From the NCBI GenBank assembly GCA_964030785.1, contig OZ034979.1, positions 14,120,583 to 14,184,582 on the forward strand: DNA of 64,000 bases. Reading direction: 5' to 3'. Shown here piece by piece: positions 42,427 to 57,727 of the stretch. The DNA comes from Siderastrea siderea. Taxonomy: Eukaryota > Cnidaria > Anthozoa > Scleractinia > Rhizangiidae. The notes under the pieces were generated by a model. It worked only from the letters and a program-made list of their open reading frames with translations. It was not told the DNA's origin and did no database searches. Made by a program: the position numbers and the translations under genes. Numbering within the stretch: position 1 is the first letter of the stretch; every line of letters starts with the position of its first letter.

Positions 42427-45400
42427 TTTCCTTAAGTTGTCGATACAGTGCAAGACTTACAGAATGTACTACAAACATCCAATTCATCATAAAACAGGTG
42501 ATTTCAGCTGTTCCCGACAACTTATGGAAAATCAGGTTTTTCTGTGACCCATAATGGAGAAAATGCATTTTGCTTTGTATACAACTAAAAGGTGAAGGAT
42601 GCATTACGGAGATTGAAATATTCGTAAAGCAGATGAATTAAGCTGTTTACGGTAACTTTCGGAAAATTGATTTTTCTAGTGACTCAATCTAGAAACTGTG
42701 TTTTATGTCGATACAGCGCTAAAACTTACAGAATGTACTACAGACATCGAAGTCGTCATAAAACGGGGGATTTCAGCTGTTCCCGTTAACATTTGGAAAA
42801 TCAAGTTTTCCAGTAACCCATAATGACGAAAATGCATTTTCCTTTGTATGCCGCTAAAACGTGAAGGATGCATTACGCAGATTGAAGTCTTCGTAAAGCA
42901 GATCAATACAGCTGTTCACAGTAACTTTTGGAGAATCGAGTGTTTTAGTGACCCATAATAGACACAACGTGTTTTCGTCTTACCAGACCAATCTTAATGA
43001 ATGTACTACACGGATGGAAATCACCATAAAACCGGTTACTTGAGCAGTTTACAGAAACTTTCAGTAAATCAAGTTTCCCATTGACCCATGATGGAGACAT
43101 TGGCTTTCGGTGAGTTGAGCTGTTCACAGTAACTTTTGGAAAATCGAGTTTTTAGTGACTCAGTCTAGAGAGTGCGTTTTATGTCGATATAGCGCTTAAA
43201 CTTACAGAATGTTCCTTGCAACTTTTGGAAAATCGACTGTTCGAGTGACTCATAATAGACGAAATGCGATTCGCGTCTTACCGGACCAAACTTGCAAAAT
43301 GTACTGCACGGATAAAAATAAGCATAAAACCGGTTACTTGAGCAGTTAAGGGCAACTTTCAGAAAATCAAGGTTCACAGTGATCCATAATGGCGAAAATG
43401 CATTTTCCTTTGTATGCTGCTAAAGCGTAAAAGGATGCACTTCGGAGATAGAAATCTTCGTAAAGCGGATGAATTAAGCTGTTCAAAGTAACTTTAGGGA
43501 AATTGAACTTTCCAGCGACTCAATCTACAAAGTGCGTTTTATGCCGATAGAGAATGTACTACAGACATCAAAGTCATCGTAACACAGGTGATTTTAGCTG
43601 TTCCCGACAACTTTTGGAAAATCGAGCGTTCTAGTGACCCATAATAGACAAAGTGCGTTTTGCGTCCTACAGGACCAAAGCTGCAAAATGTACTACACGG
43701 ATGGAAATCACCATAAATTCGGTTACTTTAGCAGTTTAGTGCAACTTTCAGAAAATCAAGCTTCTCAGTGACCCATAATGGGGAAAAGGCTTTTTCCTTT
43801 GTATGCCCCTAAAACGTAAAGGACGCACTTCGGAGATCGAAATCTTCGTAAAGCGGATGAATTAAGCTGTTCACAGAAACTTTTGGAAAATCGAGTTTTC
43901 CAGTGACCCATAATAGACAAAATGCGTTTTAATTCTCACCGAACCAAAGTTGCGAAACGTACTACACGGATGCCAATCACCAAGACCGGTTACTTGAGCA
44001 GTTTACGGGAACATTCAGGAAATCGAGTTTCCAAGTGCCCCATGATGGAGAAAATGGGCTTTCGTTTCCATACCGCTAAAATTTGGACGATGCACTACTG
44101 ATATCGAATCACCGTAAAACGGGTGAATTCAGCTATTCACAGTAACTTTTGGAGATTTGAGTTTTTTAGTTACTCAATCTAGAAAGTGCGTTTTATGTCG
44201 AAAAAGTGCTGAAACTTACAGAATGTACTACAGACATCGAAGTCATCATAAAACAGGTGATTTCAGCTGTTCCCGGCAACTTTTAAAAAAATCGAGTTTT
44301 CCAGTGTTCCATAATGAAAAAAATGTGTTTTGCGTCTTACCAGACCCAAACTTCCAAAATGTACTACACGGATGGAAATCATCCTACAACAGGTGATTTC
44401 AGCTGTTCCTGACAATTTTTGGAAAATCAAGTTTTCTAGTGACCCATAATGGATTAAATGCATTTTCCTTGAAATAACGCTAAAATATGAAGGATGTATT
44501 ACGGGGATTGAAATCTTATTAAAGCAGATAAACTAATATGTTCACACTAACTTTTGGAAACTTGAGTTTTCTAGTGACTCAACCTAGAAAGTGCCTGCTA
44601 TGTCGATACAGCGCTAACACTTACAGAATGTACTACAGACATCAAAGTCATCATAAAACAGGTAATTTGAGCTGTTCCCGACAACTTTTGGAAAATCTAG
44701 CGTTTGAGTGACCCATAATAGACAAAGTGCGTTTTGCGTCTTACCAGTCCACACCTTCAAAACTTACTACATGAATGGAAATCACCATAAAACTAGTTAC
44801 TTGAGCAGTTCAGGGTAATTTTCAGAAAACCAAACTTCTCAGTGATCCATAAAGGGAAAATGCATTTTCCATTCTATGCCGCTAAAACATAAACGATGCA
44901 CTTCGGAGATCGCAACCTTCGTAAAGCCGATGAATTAAGCTGTTCACAGTAATGTTTGGAAAATTGAGTTTTCCACTGACTCAATCTAGAAAGTGGGTCT
45001 TATGTCGATATAGCGCTAAGACTTACAGAATGTACTACAGACATCGAAGTTATCATAAAACAGCCGATTACAGCTGTTCCCGGCAACTTTTGGAAAATAA
45101 AGTTTGCCAGTGAACCATGATGGAGAAAACGCGCTTTCGTTTCTATGCCGCTAAACCTTGAAGGATGCACTACGGAAATCGAAATCATCGTAAAACGGGT
45201 GAATTGAGCTGTTCACAGTAACTTTGAAAAATCGAGGTTTTTAGTGACTCAATGGAGAGAGTGTGTTTTATGTCGATACAGTGCTTAAACTTACAGAATG
45301 CACTACAGACACCCGATTCATCCTACAACAGGTGATTTCAGCTGTTCCTGACAATTTTTGGAAAATCAAGTTTCCTAGGGACCCATAATGGATTAAATGC

Positions 45401-48400
45401 ATTTTCCTTGAAATAACGCTAAAATATGAAGGATGTATTACGGGGATTGAAATCTTATTAAAGCAGATAAACTAATATGTTCACACTAACTTTTGGAAAC
45501 TTGAGTTTTCTAGTGACTCAACCTAGAAAGTGCCTGCTATGTCGATACAGCGCTAACACTTACAGAATGTACTACAGACATCAAAGTCATCATAAAACAG
45601 GTAATTTGAGCTGTTCCCGACAACTTTTGGAAAATCTAGCGTTTGAGTGACCCATAATAGACAAAGTGCGTTTTGCGTCTTACCAGTCCACACCTTCAAA
45701 ACTTACTACATGAATGGAAATCACCATAAAACTAGTTACTTGAGCAGTTCAGGGTAATTTTCAGAAAACCAAACTTCTCAGTGATCCATAAAGGGAAAAT
45801 GCATTTTCCATTCTATGCCGCTAAAACATAAACGATGCACTTCGGAGATCGCAACCTTCGTAAAGCCGATGAATTAAGCTGTTCACAGTAATGTTTGGAA
45901 AATTGAGTTTTCCACTGACTCAATCTAGAAAGTGGGTCTTATGTCGATATAGCGCTAAGACTTACAGAATGTACTACAGACATCGAAGTTATCATAAAAC
46001 AGCCGATTACAGCTGTTCCCGGCAACTTTTGGAAAATCAAGTTTTCCAGTGACCACTAAAGGAGAAAAAGCATTTTCCTTTGTATGCTGTTCAAAAGGAA
46101 AGGATGCACTACGGAAATCGAAATCATCGTAAAACGGGTGAATTGAGCTGTTCACAGTAACTTTGCAAAATCCAGTTTTTCAGTGACTCAATGGAGAGAG
46201 TGTGTTTTATGTTGATACAGCACTAAAACTTACAGAATGTCCTACAAACATCGAAGTCATCATAACACAGGTGATTTTAGCTGTTCCCGACAACATTTGG
46301 AAAATCGAGCTTTCTAGTGACACATAATAGAGAAAGTGCGTTTTCCATCTTACAGGACCAGACCTGGAAAATGTACTACACGGATGGAAATCCGCATAAA
46401 ACCGGTTACTTTAGCAGTTTAGGGCAACATTCAGAAATCTAGGTTCTCAGTGACCCATAATAGAGTAAATGCATTTTCGTTTGCATGCCGCTGAAAGGTG
46501 AAGGACGGATTGCCGAGATTGAAATCTTCGTAAAGCCGATGAATTAAGCTGTTCACAGATCACTTTTTAAAAAATGAGCTTTCCAGTGACTTAATCGAGA
46601 GAGTGCGATTTATGTGGATACAGTGCTAAAACTTACTGAATGTAGTACAGACATAGAAGTCATCATAAAACAGGTGATTCCAGCTGTTCCCGGCAACTTT
46701 TTGAAACTCAAGTTTTCCAGTGACCGGTACTGGCGAAAATGCATTTTCCTTGGTATGCCGCTAAAACGTGAAGGATGTATTACCGAGATTGAAATCTTCG
46801 TAAGGCGGATGAATGAAGCTGTTTACAGTAACTTTTGGAAAATCAAGTTTATCAGTGTCTAGAGAGTGCGTTTTATGTCGATACAGCCAGAAAACTTACA
46901 GAATGTACTACAGACATCGAAGTGATCATAAAATGGGTGATTTCAGCTGTTCCTTGAACCTTTTGGAAAATCGACTGTCCTAGTGACCCATAATAGACTA
47001 AATGCGATTTCCATCTTACTGGACAAAACTTGAAAAATATACTACACCGACGGAAATCACCATAAAACCAGTTACTTGAGCAGTTTAGGGCAACTTTCAG
47101 AAAATCAAGCTTGACAGTGACCCATATTGGCGAAAATGCATTTTCCTTTGTATGCCGCTAAAACGTTAAAGGATACACTTCGGGGATCGAAATCTTCGTA
47201 AAGCGGATGTCGACAAAATGTTGAAACTTAATGTTGGAACTCATCATAAAACAGGTGATTTCAGCTGTTCCCGGCAACTTTTAAAAAATCGAGTTTTCCA
47301 GTGTTCCATAATAAACAAAATGTGTTTTGCGTCTTACCGGACCCAAACCTCCAAAATGTACTACACGGATGGAAATCATCATGAGACCGGTTACTTGAGC
47401 AGTTTACGGGAACTTTCAGGAAATCAAGTTTCCCAGTGAGCCATGATGGAGAAACCGCGCTTTCGTTTCTATGCCGCTAAACCTTGAAGGATGCACTTCG
47501 GAAATCGAAATCATCGTAAAACGGGTGAATTGAGTTGTTTACAGTAACTTTTGGAAAATCGAGTTTTCCAGTGACCCATAATAGACAAAATACGTTTTAA
47601 TTCTCACCGAACCAAAGTTGCGAAATGTACTACACGGATGCAAATCACCAAGACCGGTTACTTGAGCAGTTTACGGGGACATTCAGGAAATCGAGTTTCC
47701 TAGTCCCCCATGATGGAGAAAATGGGCTTTCGTTTCCATACAGGTGATTTCAGCTGTTCCCGGCAACTTTTAAAAAAATCGAGTTTTCCAGTGTTCCATA
47801 ATGAACAAAATGTGTTTTGCGTCTTACCGGACCCAAACTTCCAAAATGTATACGTACTACACGGATGGAAATCATTATGAGACCGGTTACTTGAGCAGTT
47901 TATGGGAACTTTCAGGAAATCAAGTTTCCCAGTGAGCCATGATGGAGAAAACGCGCTTTCGTTTCTATGCCGCTAAACCTTGAAGGATGCACTACGGAAA
48001 TCGAAATCATCGTAAAACGGGTGAATTGAGCTGTTCACAGTAACTTTGAAAAATCGAGGTTTTTAGTAACTCAATCGAGAGAGTGTGTTTTATGTCGATA
48101 CAGTGCTTAAATTTACAGAATGCACTACAGACACCGAAGTCATCCTACAACAGGTGATTTCAGCTGTTCCTGACAATTTTTGGAAAATCAAGTTTTCTAG
48201 TGACCCATAAGGGATAAAATGCATTTTCCTTGAAATAACGCTAAAATATGAAGGATGTATTACGGGGATTGAAATCTTATTAAAGCAGATAAACTAATAT
48301 GTTCACACTAACTTTTGGAAACTTGAGTTTTCTAGTGACTCAACCTAGAAAGTGCCTGTTATGTCGATACAACGCTAACACTTACAGAATGTACTAAAGA

Positions 48401-51400
48401 CATCAAATTCATCATAAAACAGGTGATTTGAACTGTTCCCGACAACTTTTGGAAAAACTAGCGTTTGAGTGACCCATAATAGACAAAGTGCCTTTTGCGT
48501 CTTACCAGTCCACACCTTCAAAACTTACTACACGAATGGAAATCACCATAAAACTAGTCACTTGAGCAGTTCAGGGTAATTTTCAGAAAATCAAACTTCT
48601 CAGTGATCCATAAAGGGAAAATGCATTTTCCATTCTATGCCGCTAAAACATAAAAGATGCACTTCGGAGATCGCAACCTTCGTAAAGCGGATGAATTAAG
48701 CTGTTCACAGTAACGTTTGGAAAATTGAGTTTTCCACTGACTCAATCTAGAAAGTGGGTCTTATGTCGATACAGCGCTAAGACTTACAGAATGTACTACA
48801 GACATCGAAGTTATCATAAAACAGCCGATTACAGCTGTTCCCGGCAACTTTTGGAAAATCAAGTTTTCCAGTGACCACTAAAGGAGAAAAAGCATTTTCC
48901 TTTGTATGCCGTTCAAAAGGAAAGGATGCACTACGGAAATCGAAATCATCGTAAAACGGGTGAATTGAGCTGTTCACAGTAACTTTGCAAAATCGAGTTT
49001 TTCAGTGTCTCAATCGAGAGAGTGTTTTATGTTGATACAGCACTAAAACTTACAGAATGTCCTACAAACATCGAAGTCATCATAACACAGGTGATTTTAG
49101 CTGTTCCCGACAACATTTGGAAAATCGAGCGTTCTAGTGACCCATAATAGAGAAAGTGCGTTTTCCATCTTACAGGATCAGACCTGGAAAATGTACTACA
49201 CGAATGGAAATCCGCATAATACCGGTTACTTTAGCAGTTTAGGGCAACATTCAGAAATTAAGGTTCTCAGTGTCTCAATCTAGAGAATGCGTTTTATGTG
49301 GATACAGTGCTAAGACTTACTCAATGTAGTACAGACATAGAAGTCATCATAAAACAAGTGATTCCAGCTGTACCCGGCAACGTTTTGAAATTCAAGTTTT
49401 CCAGTGACCGGTACTGGATTTTTCTTGGTATGCCGCTAAAACGTGAAGGATGCATTACGGAGATTGAAATCTTCGTTAGGCGGATGAATTAAGCTGTTCA
49501 CAGTTACTTTTAGGAAAATGAATTTTCTAGTGACTCAATCTTTAAAGTGCGTTTGATGTCGATACAGTGATAAATCTTACAGAATATACTACAGACATCA
49601 AAGTGATCATAAATCAGGTGAGTTCAGGTGTTCCCGGCAACGTTTGGATAATCGAGTGTCCAAGTTACTCATGATAGACAAAAGGTGTTTTGCTTCTTGC
49701 CGCACCAAACTTAGAGAATGTAGTACACGGATGGATTGAGATGTTAGTTACTCAATCTAGAAAGTGCGTTTTATGTCGAAAAAGTGCTGAAACTTACAGA
49801 ATGTACTACAGACATCGAAGTCATCACAAAACAGGTGATTTCAGCTGTTTTGTGATGAGAGAGTTTTCCAGTGTTTCATAATAAACAAAATGTGTTTTGC
49901 GTCTTACCGGACCCAAACTTCCAAAATGTACTACACGGATGGAAATCATCATGAGACCGGTTACTTGAGCAGTTTACGGGAACTTTCAGGAAATCACGTT
50001 TCCCAGTGAGCCATGATGGACAAAACGCGCTTTCGTTTCTATGCCGCTAAACCTTGAAGGATGCACTACAGAAATCGAGATCATCGTAAAACGGGTGAAT
50101 TGAGCTGTTTACAGTAACTTTTGGAAAATCGAGTTTTTCAGTGACTTAATCGAGAGAGTGTGTTTTATGTCGATACAGTGCTTAAACTTAGAGAATGTAC
50201 TACAGACACCGAAGTCATCCTAAAACAGGTGATTTCAGCTGTTCCCGACAATTTTTGGAAAATCAATTTTTCCAGTGACCGATATTAAAGCAAATTCATT
50301 TTCCTTTGTATGCCTCTAAAACGTGAAGGATGCATTAAGGAGATTGAAATCTTATTAAACCGGATGAACTATGCTGTTCAGAGTAACTTTTTGAAAATTG
50401 AGTTTTCTAGTGACTCAATCTAGTAAGTACGTTTTATGTTGATCCAGCGGTAAAACGTACAGAATGTATTACAGAAATCGAAGTCATCATAACCGATGTG
50501 ATTTCAGCTGTTCCCGACATTTTTTGGAAAATTGAGCGTTCCAGTGACCCGTAATAGACAAAGTGCGTTTTGCATCTTACTGCACAAAACTTACAGAATG
50601 TACTACACGAATGGAAATCACCATAAGACCGGTTACTTGAGCAGGTTACGGGAATTTTCAGGAAATCCAGTTTCCCAGGTGATCCATGATGGAGACAATG
50701 GCTTTCGTTTCGATACTGCTAAAACTTGGAGGATGGACTACAGAAGTCGAAATGATCGTAAAACGGGCGATTCGAGCTGTTCACAGTAACTTTTGGAAAA
50801 TCGAATTTTTCAATGACTAAGTCTAGAAAGTGCGTTTTAGTTCAATACAGCGCTAAAACTTACACAATGTGCTAAATACATCGAAGTCATCATAAAAAAG
50901 GGGAATTGAGCTGTTTCCGACAACTTTTGGAAAATCAAATTTTCCAGTGAACCATAATGGGGCAAATGCATTCTCCTTTGTATGCCGTTAAAAGGTCAAG
51001 GATGCATTACGGGGATTGAAATCTTGTTAAAGCGGATGAACTAAGCTGTTCATAGTAACTTTTGCAAAATTGAGTTTTCTAGTGACCCAATCTAGAAAGT
51101 GCGTTTTATGTTGATACAGCGGTAATACTTACAGAATGTACTACAAACATCGAAGTCATAATTAACAGGTGATTTCAGCTGTTGCCGGCAAGTTTTGGAT
51201 AATCCAGTGTTCTCGTGACCCATAATAGAGAAAACGTGTTTTGTGTCTTACCGGACCAAACTTAGAGAATGTACTACACGGATGGAAATCACCATAAAAC
51301 CGGTTACTTGACCAGTTTACGGGAACTTTGAAGAAGTCAAGTTTCCCAGTGACCCATGATGGAGACATTTTCTTTCCTTTGTATACTGCTAAAACTTGGA

Positions 51401-54113
51401 GGATGCACTACGGATATCGAAATCGTCGTAAAACGGGTGAATTGAGCTGTACACAGTAACTTTAAGAAAATCGAGTTTTTTCAGTGACTCAGTCTAGAGG
51501 GTGCGTTTTATGTAGCTACAGCGCTAAATCTTACAGAATGTACTACAGAGATCGAAGTCATCATAAAACAGGTAATTTCCAGGTAATTTCAGCTGTTCCT
51601 TGGGACTTTTGGAAAATCGACTGTTCCAGGGACCCATAATAGACGAAATGCGATTTGCGTCTTACGGGACCAAGCTATCGAAATGTACTACAAGGATGGA
51701 AATCACCATAAAACCGGTTACTTGAGCAGTTAACGACAACTTTCAAAAATCAAGTTTGCCAGTGACCCAGAGTGGGAAAAATTTATTTTCCTTTGTATCC
51801 CGCTAAAACGTAAAGGACGCACTTCGGAGATCGAAGTCTTTGTAAAGGGGATGAATTAAGGTGTTCCCGGCAACTATTGGAAATTCGGCATTTCCAGTGA
51901 GCCATAATAGATAGAATGCGTTTTTTTTTTTTACTGAACCAAACTTGCAAAATGTATTACACAGATGGAAATCACCATAAGACCAGTTACTTGAGTAGTT
52001 TGCGGGAACATTCAGGAAATCTAGTTTCCTAGTGACCCATGATGGACAAAATGGGCTTTCGTTTCCATACCGTTAAAATTTGGACGATGTATTACGGAAA
52101 TCGAATCAGCGTAAAACGGGATACAGCACTAAAACTTACGGAATGTACTACAGATATAGAAGTCATCATAAAACAGGTGATTTCAGCTGTTCCCGGCAAC
52201 TTTTGGAAAATCGAGTTTTCGAGTGACGCATAATAGACAAAATGTGCTTTGCGTCTTACGGTACTAAACTTCCAAAATGTACTGCACTTATGGAAATCAC
52301 CATAAGACCGCTTACTTGAGCAGTTGACGGGAACTTTCAGGAAATCAAGTTTCCCAGTGACCCGTGATTGAGAAAATCCGCTTTCGATTCTATGACGTAA
52401 ATCGAAATCATCGTAAAACGGGTAAATTGAGCTGTTCACAGTAACTTTTGGAAAATCGAGTTTTTCATTGACTCAATCGAGAGAGTGTGTTTTATGTCCA
52501 TACAGTGCTTAAACTTATAGAATATACTACGGACACCGAAGTCATCACAAAACACCTGATTTCAGTAGTTCCTGGCAACCTTTGGAAAATCGAGTGTTCC
52601 AGTGACCCATAATAGATGAAATGCGTTTTGCGTCTTACCGGACCAAACTTGCAAAATGTACTGCACGGATGGAAATCACCATAAAACCGGTTACTTGAGC
52701 ATCTAGGGCAACTTTTAGAAAATCAAGCTTCCCAGTGACCCCTAATGGTGAAAATGCATTTTCCTTTGTGTGCCGCTAAAACATAAAAGATGCATTACGG
52801 AGATTGAAATCTTGGTAAAGCGGATGAATTAAGCTGTTCACACTAAGTACAGACATCGATGTCATCATAAAACAGGTGATTTTAGCTGTTCGGGACAACT
52901 TTTGGAAAATCTAGCGTTCTAGTGACCCATACATAATAGACAAAGTGCGTTTTGCGTCTTACTACACCAAACTTACAGAATGTTCTACACGGATGGAAAT
53001 CACCATAAAAGCGGTTACTTGAGTAGGTTACGGGAACTATCAGGAAATCAAGTTTCCATGATGGAGACATTGGCTTTCGTTTCTATACCGCTAAAACTTG
53101 GAGGATGCACTACGTAAATCGAAATCATCGTAAAATGGGAGATTTGAGATGTTCACAGTAACTTTTGGAAAATCGAGTTTTCACAGTTTACACTTGGAGG
53201 ATGCGCTACGGAAATCAAAACCATCGTAATACGGGTGAATTGAGCTGTTCACAGTAACTTTTGGAAAATCGAGGTTTTTAGTGACTCAATTTAGAAATGC
53301 ATGTTCCCTCGTATGCCGCTAAAACGTGAAGGATGCATTACAGAGATTGAAATCTTCGTAAGGGGGATGAATTAACCTGATCACAGTAACTTTTGCAAAT
53401 TGAGTTTTCCACTGACTCAATGTAGAAGGTGCGTTTTATTTCGATACAATGCTAAAACCAACTGTTCCCTGCAACTTTTGGAAAATCGAGTTTCCTAGTT
53501 TCCCATAATAGACAAAATGCGTTTTACGTCTTACCGAACAAAACTTACAGAAGAACTACACGGACGGAAATCACCATAAGAGCGGTTACTTCAGCAGTTT
53601 ACGGGAACTCTCAGGAAATGAAGTTTCCCAGTGACCCATTATAGAGAAAATGCGCTTTCGTTTCTATGCTGCTAAAAATTAGAGGATGGACGACGGACAT
53701 CGAAATCGTCGTAAAACGGGTGAATTGAGCTGTTCACAGTAACATTTAGAAAATCGAGTTTTTCAGTTACTCAACCTAGAAAGTGCGTTTTATGTCGATA
53801 CAGCGCTAAAACTTACAGAATGTACTACAGACATCGAAGTCCTCATAAACAGGTGGTCATCATAGAACAGCTGTTCTCGGCATTTTTTGGAAAATTGACT
53901 GTTCCAGTGACCCATACTAGACAAAATGTGTTTTGCGTCTTACCGGATCAAACTTGCGAAATGTACTACAAGGATGGAAATCACCATAAAACCGGTTAGT
54001 TGAGCAGTTTAGGGCAACTTTCAGAAAATCAAGCTTCTCAGTGACTCATAATGGCAAAACTGCATTTTCCTTTCCATGCCGCTAAAACGTAAATGATGCA
54101 CTTCGGAGATTTT
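42427..54113 (+). repeat. satellite, forward-orientation array (unit B, 11.7 kb)
   Basis: Copy of 15030-27612 with one 939-bp repeat fewer and 44 additional bases at 51258-51301. The additional bases complete a normal monomer that is cut short in unit A, so unit B holds the older state at that point. Confidence 0.9.
44379..46035 (+). repeat. 939-bp higher-order repeat, 1.76 copies (unit B)
   Basis: Block starts at 44379 and 45318 and breaks off near 46035. One whole 939-bp copy fewer than unit A. Confidence 0.95.
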
Positions 54114-54225
54114 AGAACAAATTATTTCAAGAGCAAATTGCAGTCTACTTAGATATCAGTTTACTCAGATTTCAGTCAACTCAGATTTCAGAACAAATTG
54201 CAGTCTACTCAGTTCAATTACCATT
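54114..54225. repeat. non-satellite spacer at orientation switch (unit B)
   Basis: Copy of 27613-27722 with two additional bases, giving CTCAGATTTCAG twice in a row where unit A has CTCATTTCAG first. Confidence 0.7.
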
Positions 54226-55395
54226 ATAAATCATCTCTTGCATGATAATCCCGACGACCGTGCAAGTTTTAGCACTGTACTGACATAAAACGCACTATCT
54301 AGATTATGTGTCACTAGAAAACTCGATTTTCCACAAGTTACTGTGAACAGCTCAATTCACCTGTTTTACGATGATTTCGATATCTGTAGTGCATCCCCCA
54401 CGTTTTAGCAGCATACAAGGAAAATGCATTGTGTTCATCATAGGTCACTGGGAAACTTGATTTTCTGAAAGTTGCCGTAAACTGCTCAAATCGGTGTTTT
54501 CCATCCGTGTAGTACATTCTGCAAGTTTTGTCCGGTAAGACGCAAAACGCTCATGCTGTGGTTAGTCATAAGACAAGAAGCCATGGACTTGATAATGGTG
54601 CCTTCAAAGTTTGTAGTACTTTCTGCAAGTTTCATCGCTGTATCGGGTTAAAAAAACACTCAATTTTCCAAAAGTTACTGTGAACAGCTTAATTTATCCG
54701 CTTTAAGAAGATTTCAGTCTCCGTAATGCATCCTTTACGTTTTCGCGGCATACAAAGAAAAATGCATTTTCTCCATCATGGGTCACTGGAAAACTTGATT
54801 TTCCAAAAGTTGTCGGGAACAGCTGAAATCACCTGTGTTTTTCATCCTTTCGATGTCTGTAGTACATTCTTAAGGTTTTATCGCTGTACTGCTATGAAGA
54901 GTGACTGGAAAACTCGATTTTCCAAACCTTGCCTGCAAGAGCCTAAATCAAATGTTTTATGATGATTTTGATGTCTTTATTACATTCTGCAAGTCTTAGT
55001 CCGGTACGTTGCAACACACATTTTGTCCATGATGAGGCACTGGAAAACTCAATTTTTGGAAAGTTGCTGTGAACAGCTTAAATCATCTCTTGTATGATGA
55101 TTTCGACGTCCGTAATACACTGTGCAAGTTTCAGCACTGTACCGACATAAATGCACTCTCTTGGTTATGAGTCACAGAAAAACTCGACTGTCAAAAAATT
55201 ACTGTGTAAAGCTCAGTTCACCCGTTTTACGATGATTTTGATGTCCCTAGTCATCCTCCAAGTTTTTTGCGCCATACAAACGAAAACGCGTTTTCTCCAT
55301 TATGGGTCACTTGGAAACTTGATTTTCTGAAAGTTGAAAAAAAAGCTGCTCAATTTACCTGTTTTATGGTGGTTTCCATCCCTATAGTACAAACA
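54226..55395 (-). repeat. satellite, reverse segment across the B/C unit border
   Basis: Copy of 27723-28892, ending where the third transposon block begins. Confidence 0.85.
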
Positions 55396-55822
55396 TGTCT
55401 TACCACAGCCTGACGGACCCACTAAGGGATACTTGAGGGGGTGTGAAATCGGAAGGGTGGACTGATCATTTCAACAACAACAAGATGATTTCGATGTCTG
55501 TAGCTTATTCCCTAAGTTTTAGTCCTCTAAGTCTATTTTTTTTGGTGCCCTGCAACAGGTTTCGGCGAAAAAATCGCGTCCACATGTGTGGGAACGCTGG
55601 GTCGCTTTCTCGCTCGGCTTATAGGCTTCTATGAAATCTGGCAGTTGGACTGGAGACACGCTGGACGTTTTCGTTCCACTTTGCACCTGTTGCGTCCCTG
55701 TTCATCGTAGCGGGTTGAAACAATGTACACACATAGCTTGTCCCAGAGACGTCTGTAAGACTGCGGATCCCATGGTTATGATCTTTCTCGTAGAGCAGGT
55801 TTTGTTTGTCCGAGGGAGGAAT
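55396..55822. other. satellite-to-BEL transition (unit C)
   Basis: Copy of 1477-1903. No gene is recognised. Confidence 0.5.
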
Positions 55823-55940
55823 TGTTCCAGCCCGTCGTACCCGATCTAATAAAGTGGTTAAGAACCGTGAGAGACTGGACTTGTGACTATGATTAACCCT
55901 TCCCTAGCCTAGCAAGTTAGCTTTGTAAGTCACGTGCCCT
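55823..55940 (+). repeat. BEL/Pao LTR fragment (unit C)
   Basis: Copy of 1904-2021. Confidence 0.7.
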
Positions 55941-57054
55941 TCTTCAGAACAACCCTCGCCTACAAGGTTTAGCTCTCGCAGACGCCTACCCTTGTAATTC
56001 AGTTCAAGTAGATGTTCTCATCGGTGCAGATTACTACTACTCATTTGTAGCTGAGATACACAAGAGAGGACCAACTGCTAATTCATTGATTGCCGTAAAA
56101 TCTCATCTAAAGAGTCTAAGGAGTCCGAATTTTCAGCTGAGGAGATGAAACAGGCAGAGTTAAAGTGCTGTATGTGGATTCAAGAAGAGGTCTATTAAGA
56201 AGACTACGAGCAGTTGAAGGCCGGAAGAACACCACCCAGCAGTAGGCGCTTCCTAAAGCTAGACCCTTGTTACGACAAAGAAGACAAGGCGATTAGAGTG
56301 GGTGGAAGATTACAGTTCGCCGACCTTCCTGACGAGAACAAGCACCAAATAATCTTGCCGCATAAACATCCAGCAGTTGCAAAGTTGATACGAGATGTAC
56401 CACATAGATGCTGCATGCCGGTTTAGAAACTGTACTATCAGTCTTGCGACAGAATCTTTGGCTAACGAAGGAAGACGTGAGGTCACACGTGTCATCAGGA
56501 GATGTGTGCCTTGCCAGAGACAGCGAGTCGGACCTTGCAAACAGAACATGGGATCACTACCCGAGGAAAAAGTGTCAACCTCCTTACCAGTTGTACACAT
56601 TGGTACTGACTTTGCATGACCCTTATAGGTAAAAGTGTCAAGTGTCAAGAAAGCATACGAATGTGTGTTCACGCGTGCGTCGTCGCGTATGGGTCACTTG
56701 GAGCTTATAAATGGCCAAACGACAGATGTATTTCTGCAAGCCTTCAGTAGCATGACAAATCGCAGAGGTGTTTGCCATACAGTGTGGTCACACAATGCAA
56801 AAACCTTTAGAACCGCAAGTAGGGAAATTTAGAAGTTGTATGACAAGCCAAAGTCACAGAGCCAGTCGCTGTGGGACGCTTTGAATCAAGATTGAGTCAA
56901 GCCAGAGTTAAGTAGATTAAGTAGAGATTCATCAAAGAACACTCGCCAGAAATAGAATCAGCCGCCACACAAGCCAGTCATGAAGAAGAAGTTAATGTAC
57001 ATGGTGGGGAGAAGTTGCAGTCGAATGTTGTTCCCGCTTAGAGTTTACCTGTTC
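55941..57054 (+). pseudogene. BEL/Pao pol relic (unit C)
   Basis: Copy of 2022-3135 with the unit B base at 56396 and a private substitution at 56891. The breaks are the same. Confidence 0.8.
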
Positions 57055-57099
57055 CTGAACCGAGACCCAGTGCAACCTCATTTAGGGTTAGAACCCTCT

Positions 57100-57277
57100 G
57101 TTGAGCCGCCCTCCCTCTGGTTGAGTCCCCCTCTCTAGTTTAGTCGAGCCGCCCTCTCTTGGTTGAGCCGCCCTCTTTTGTGGTTGAGCCACCCTCTTTT
57201 GTGGTTGAGCCGCCCTCTTTTGTGGTTGAACCCCCCTCTTTTTTAGGTCGAGCCGCCCTCTTGTCGAGTTCCCCTTC
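57100..57277 (+). repeat. terminal minisatellite (unit C)
   Basis: Nine units, the same as in units A and B. Confidence 0.8.
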
Positions 57278-57727
57278 CGTGATTTCGTTTGGGAACGGGT
57301 TGTTTTTGCGTTAGATCAGTGTAGTTTTGAGGGAATAAGGTCTGGATAATGTCTGGTAAAGGGTTGGTCTGTGTTTTAAATTTGGTAGCAAAATATTAAA
57401 TTTTGTTGATGCTATTGCTTCGTAAACTTTGTTGTTGCATATCTATCCCATAATTTTAAAAGAAGTGGTTTTTCTTCTTTTCAGGCAAGAACTACATCTC
57501 GTCTAAGAGTGGTGAAAATTTGACGTCTTTAACCCTTGAGTTTAGATATTTTATTGAATTTAAATTTTTGCCATTGCATGTTTTGCTTAATTGCAAATGT
57601 TTGAGGAAGAAAAACTTTTCAGGACCAGGAAATTTATTCTAGGCAAGTTGTTTCTAGATCTTGTTTAAGCAGAAGGGTAGTTTTTTTCGTGACGAAAGTT
57701 TGAAACTGTTTTTAAGTTGGTGGAGTT

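Larger units (their letters stand above)
28110..54612. repeat. tandem macro-repeat, unit B (26,503 bp)
   Basis: This is the second copy of the composite unit. Relative to unit A it has one fewer 939-bp satellite repeat, a 17-bp deletion near 35919, an 11-G instead of 13-G run at 38411, a one-base deletion near 42974, 44 additional bases at 51258-51301, two additional bases near 54162, and substitutions including 28527, 29893, 31304, 33870 and 37056. Confidence 0.95.
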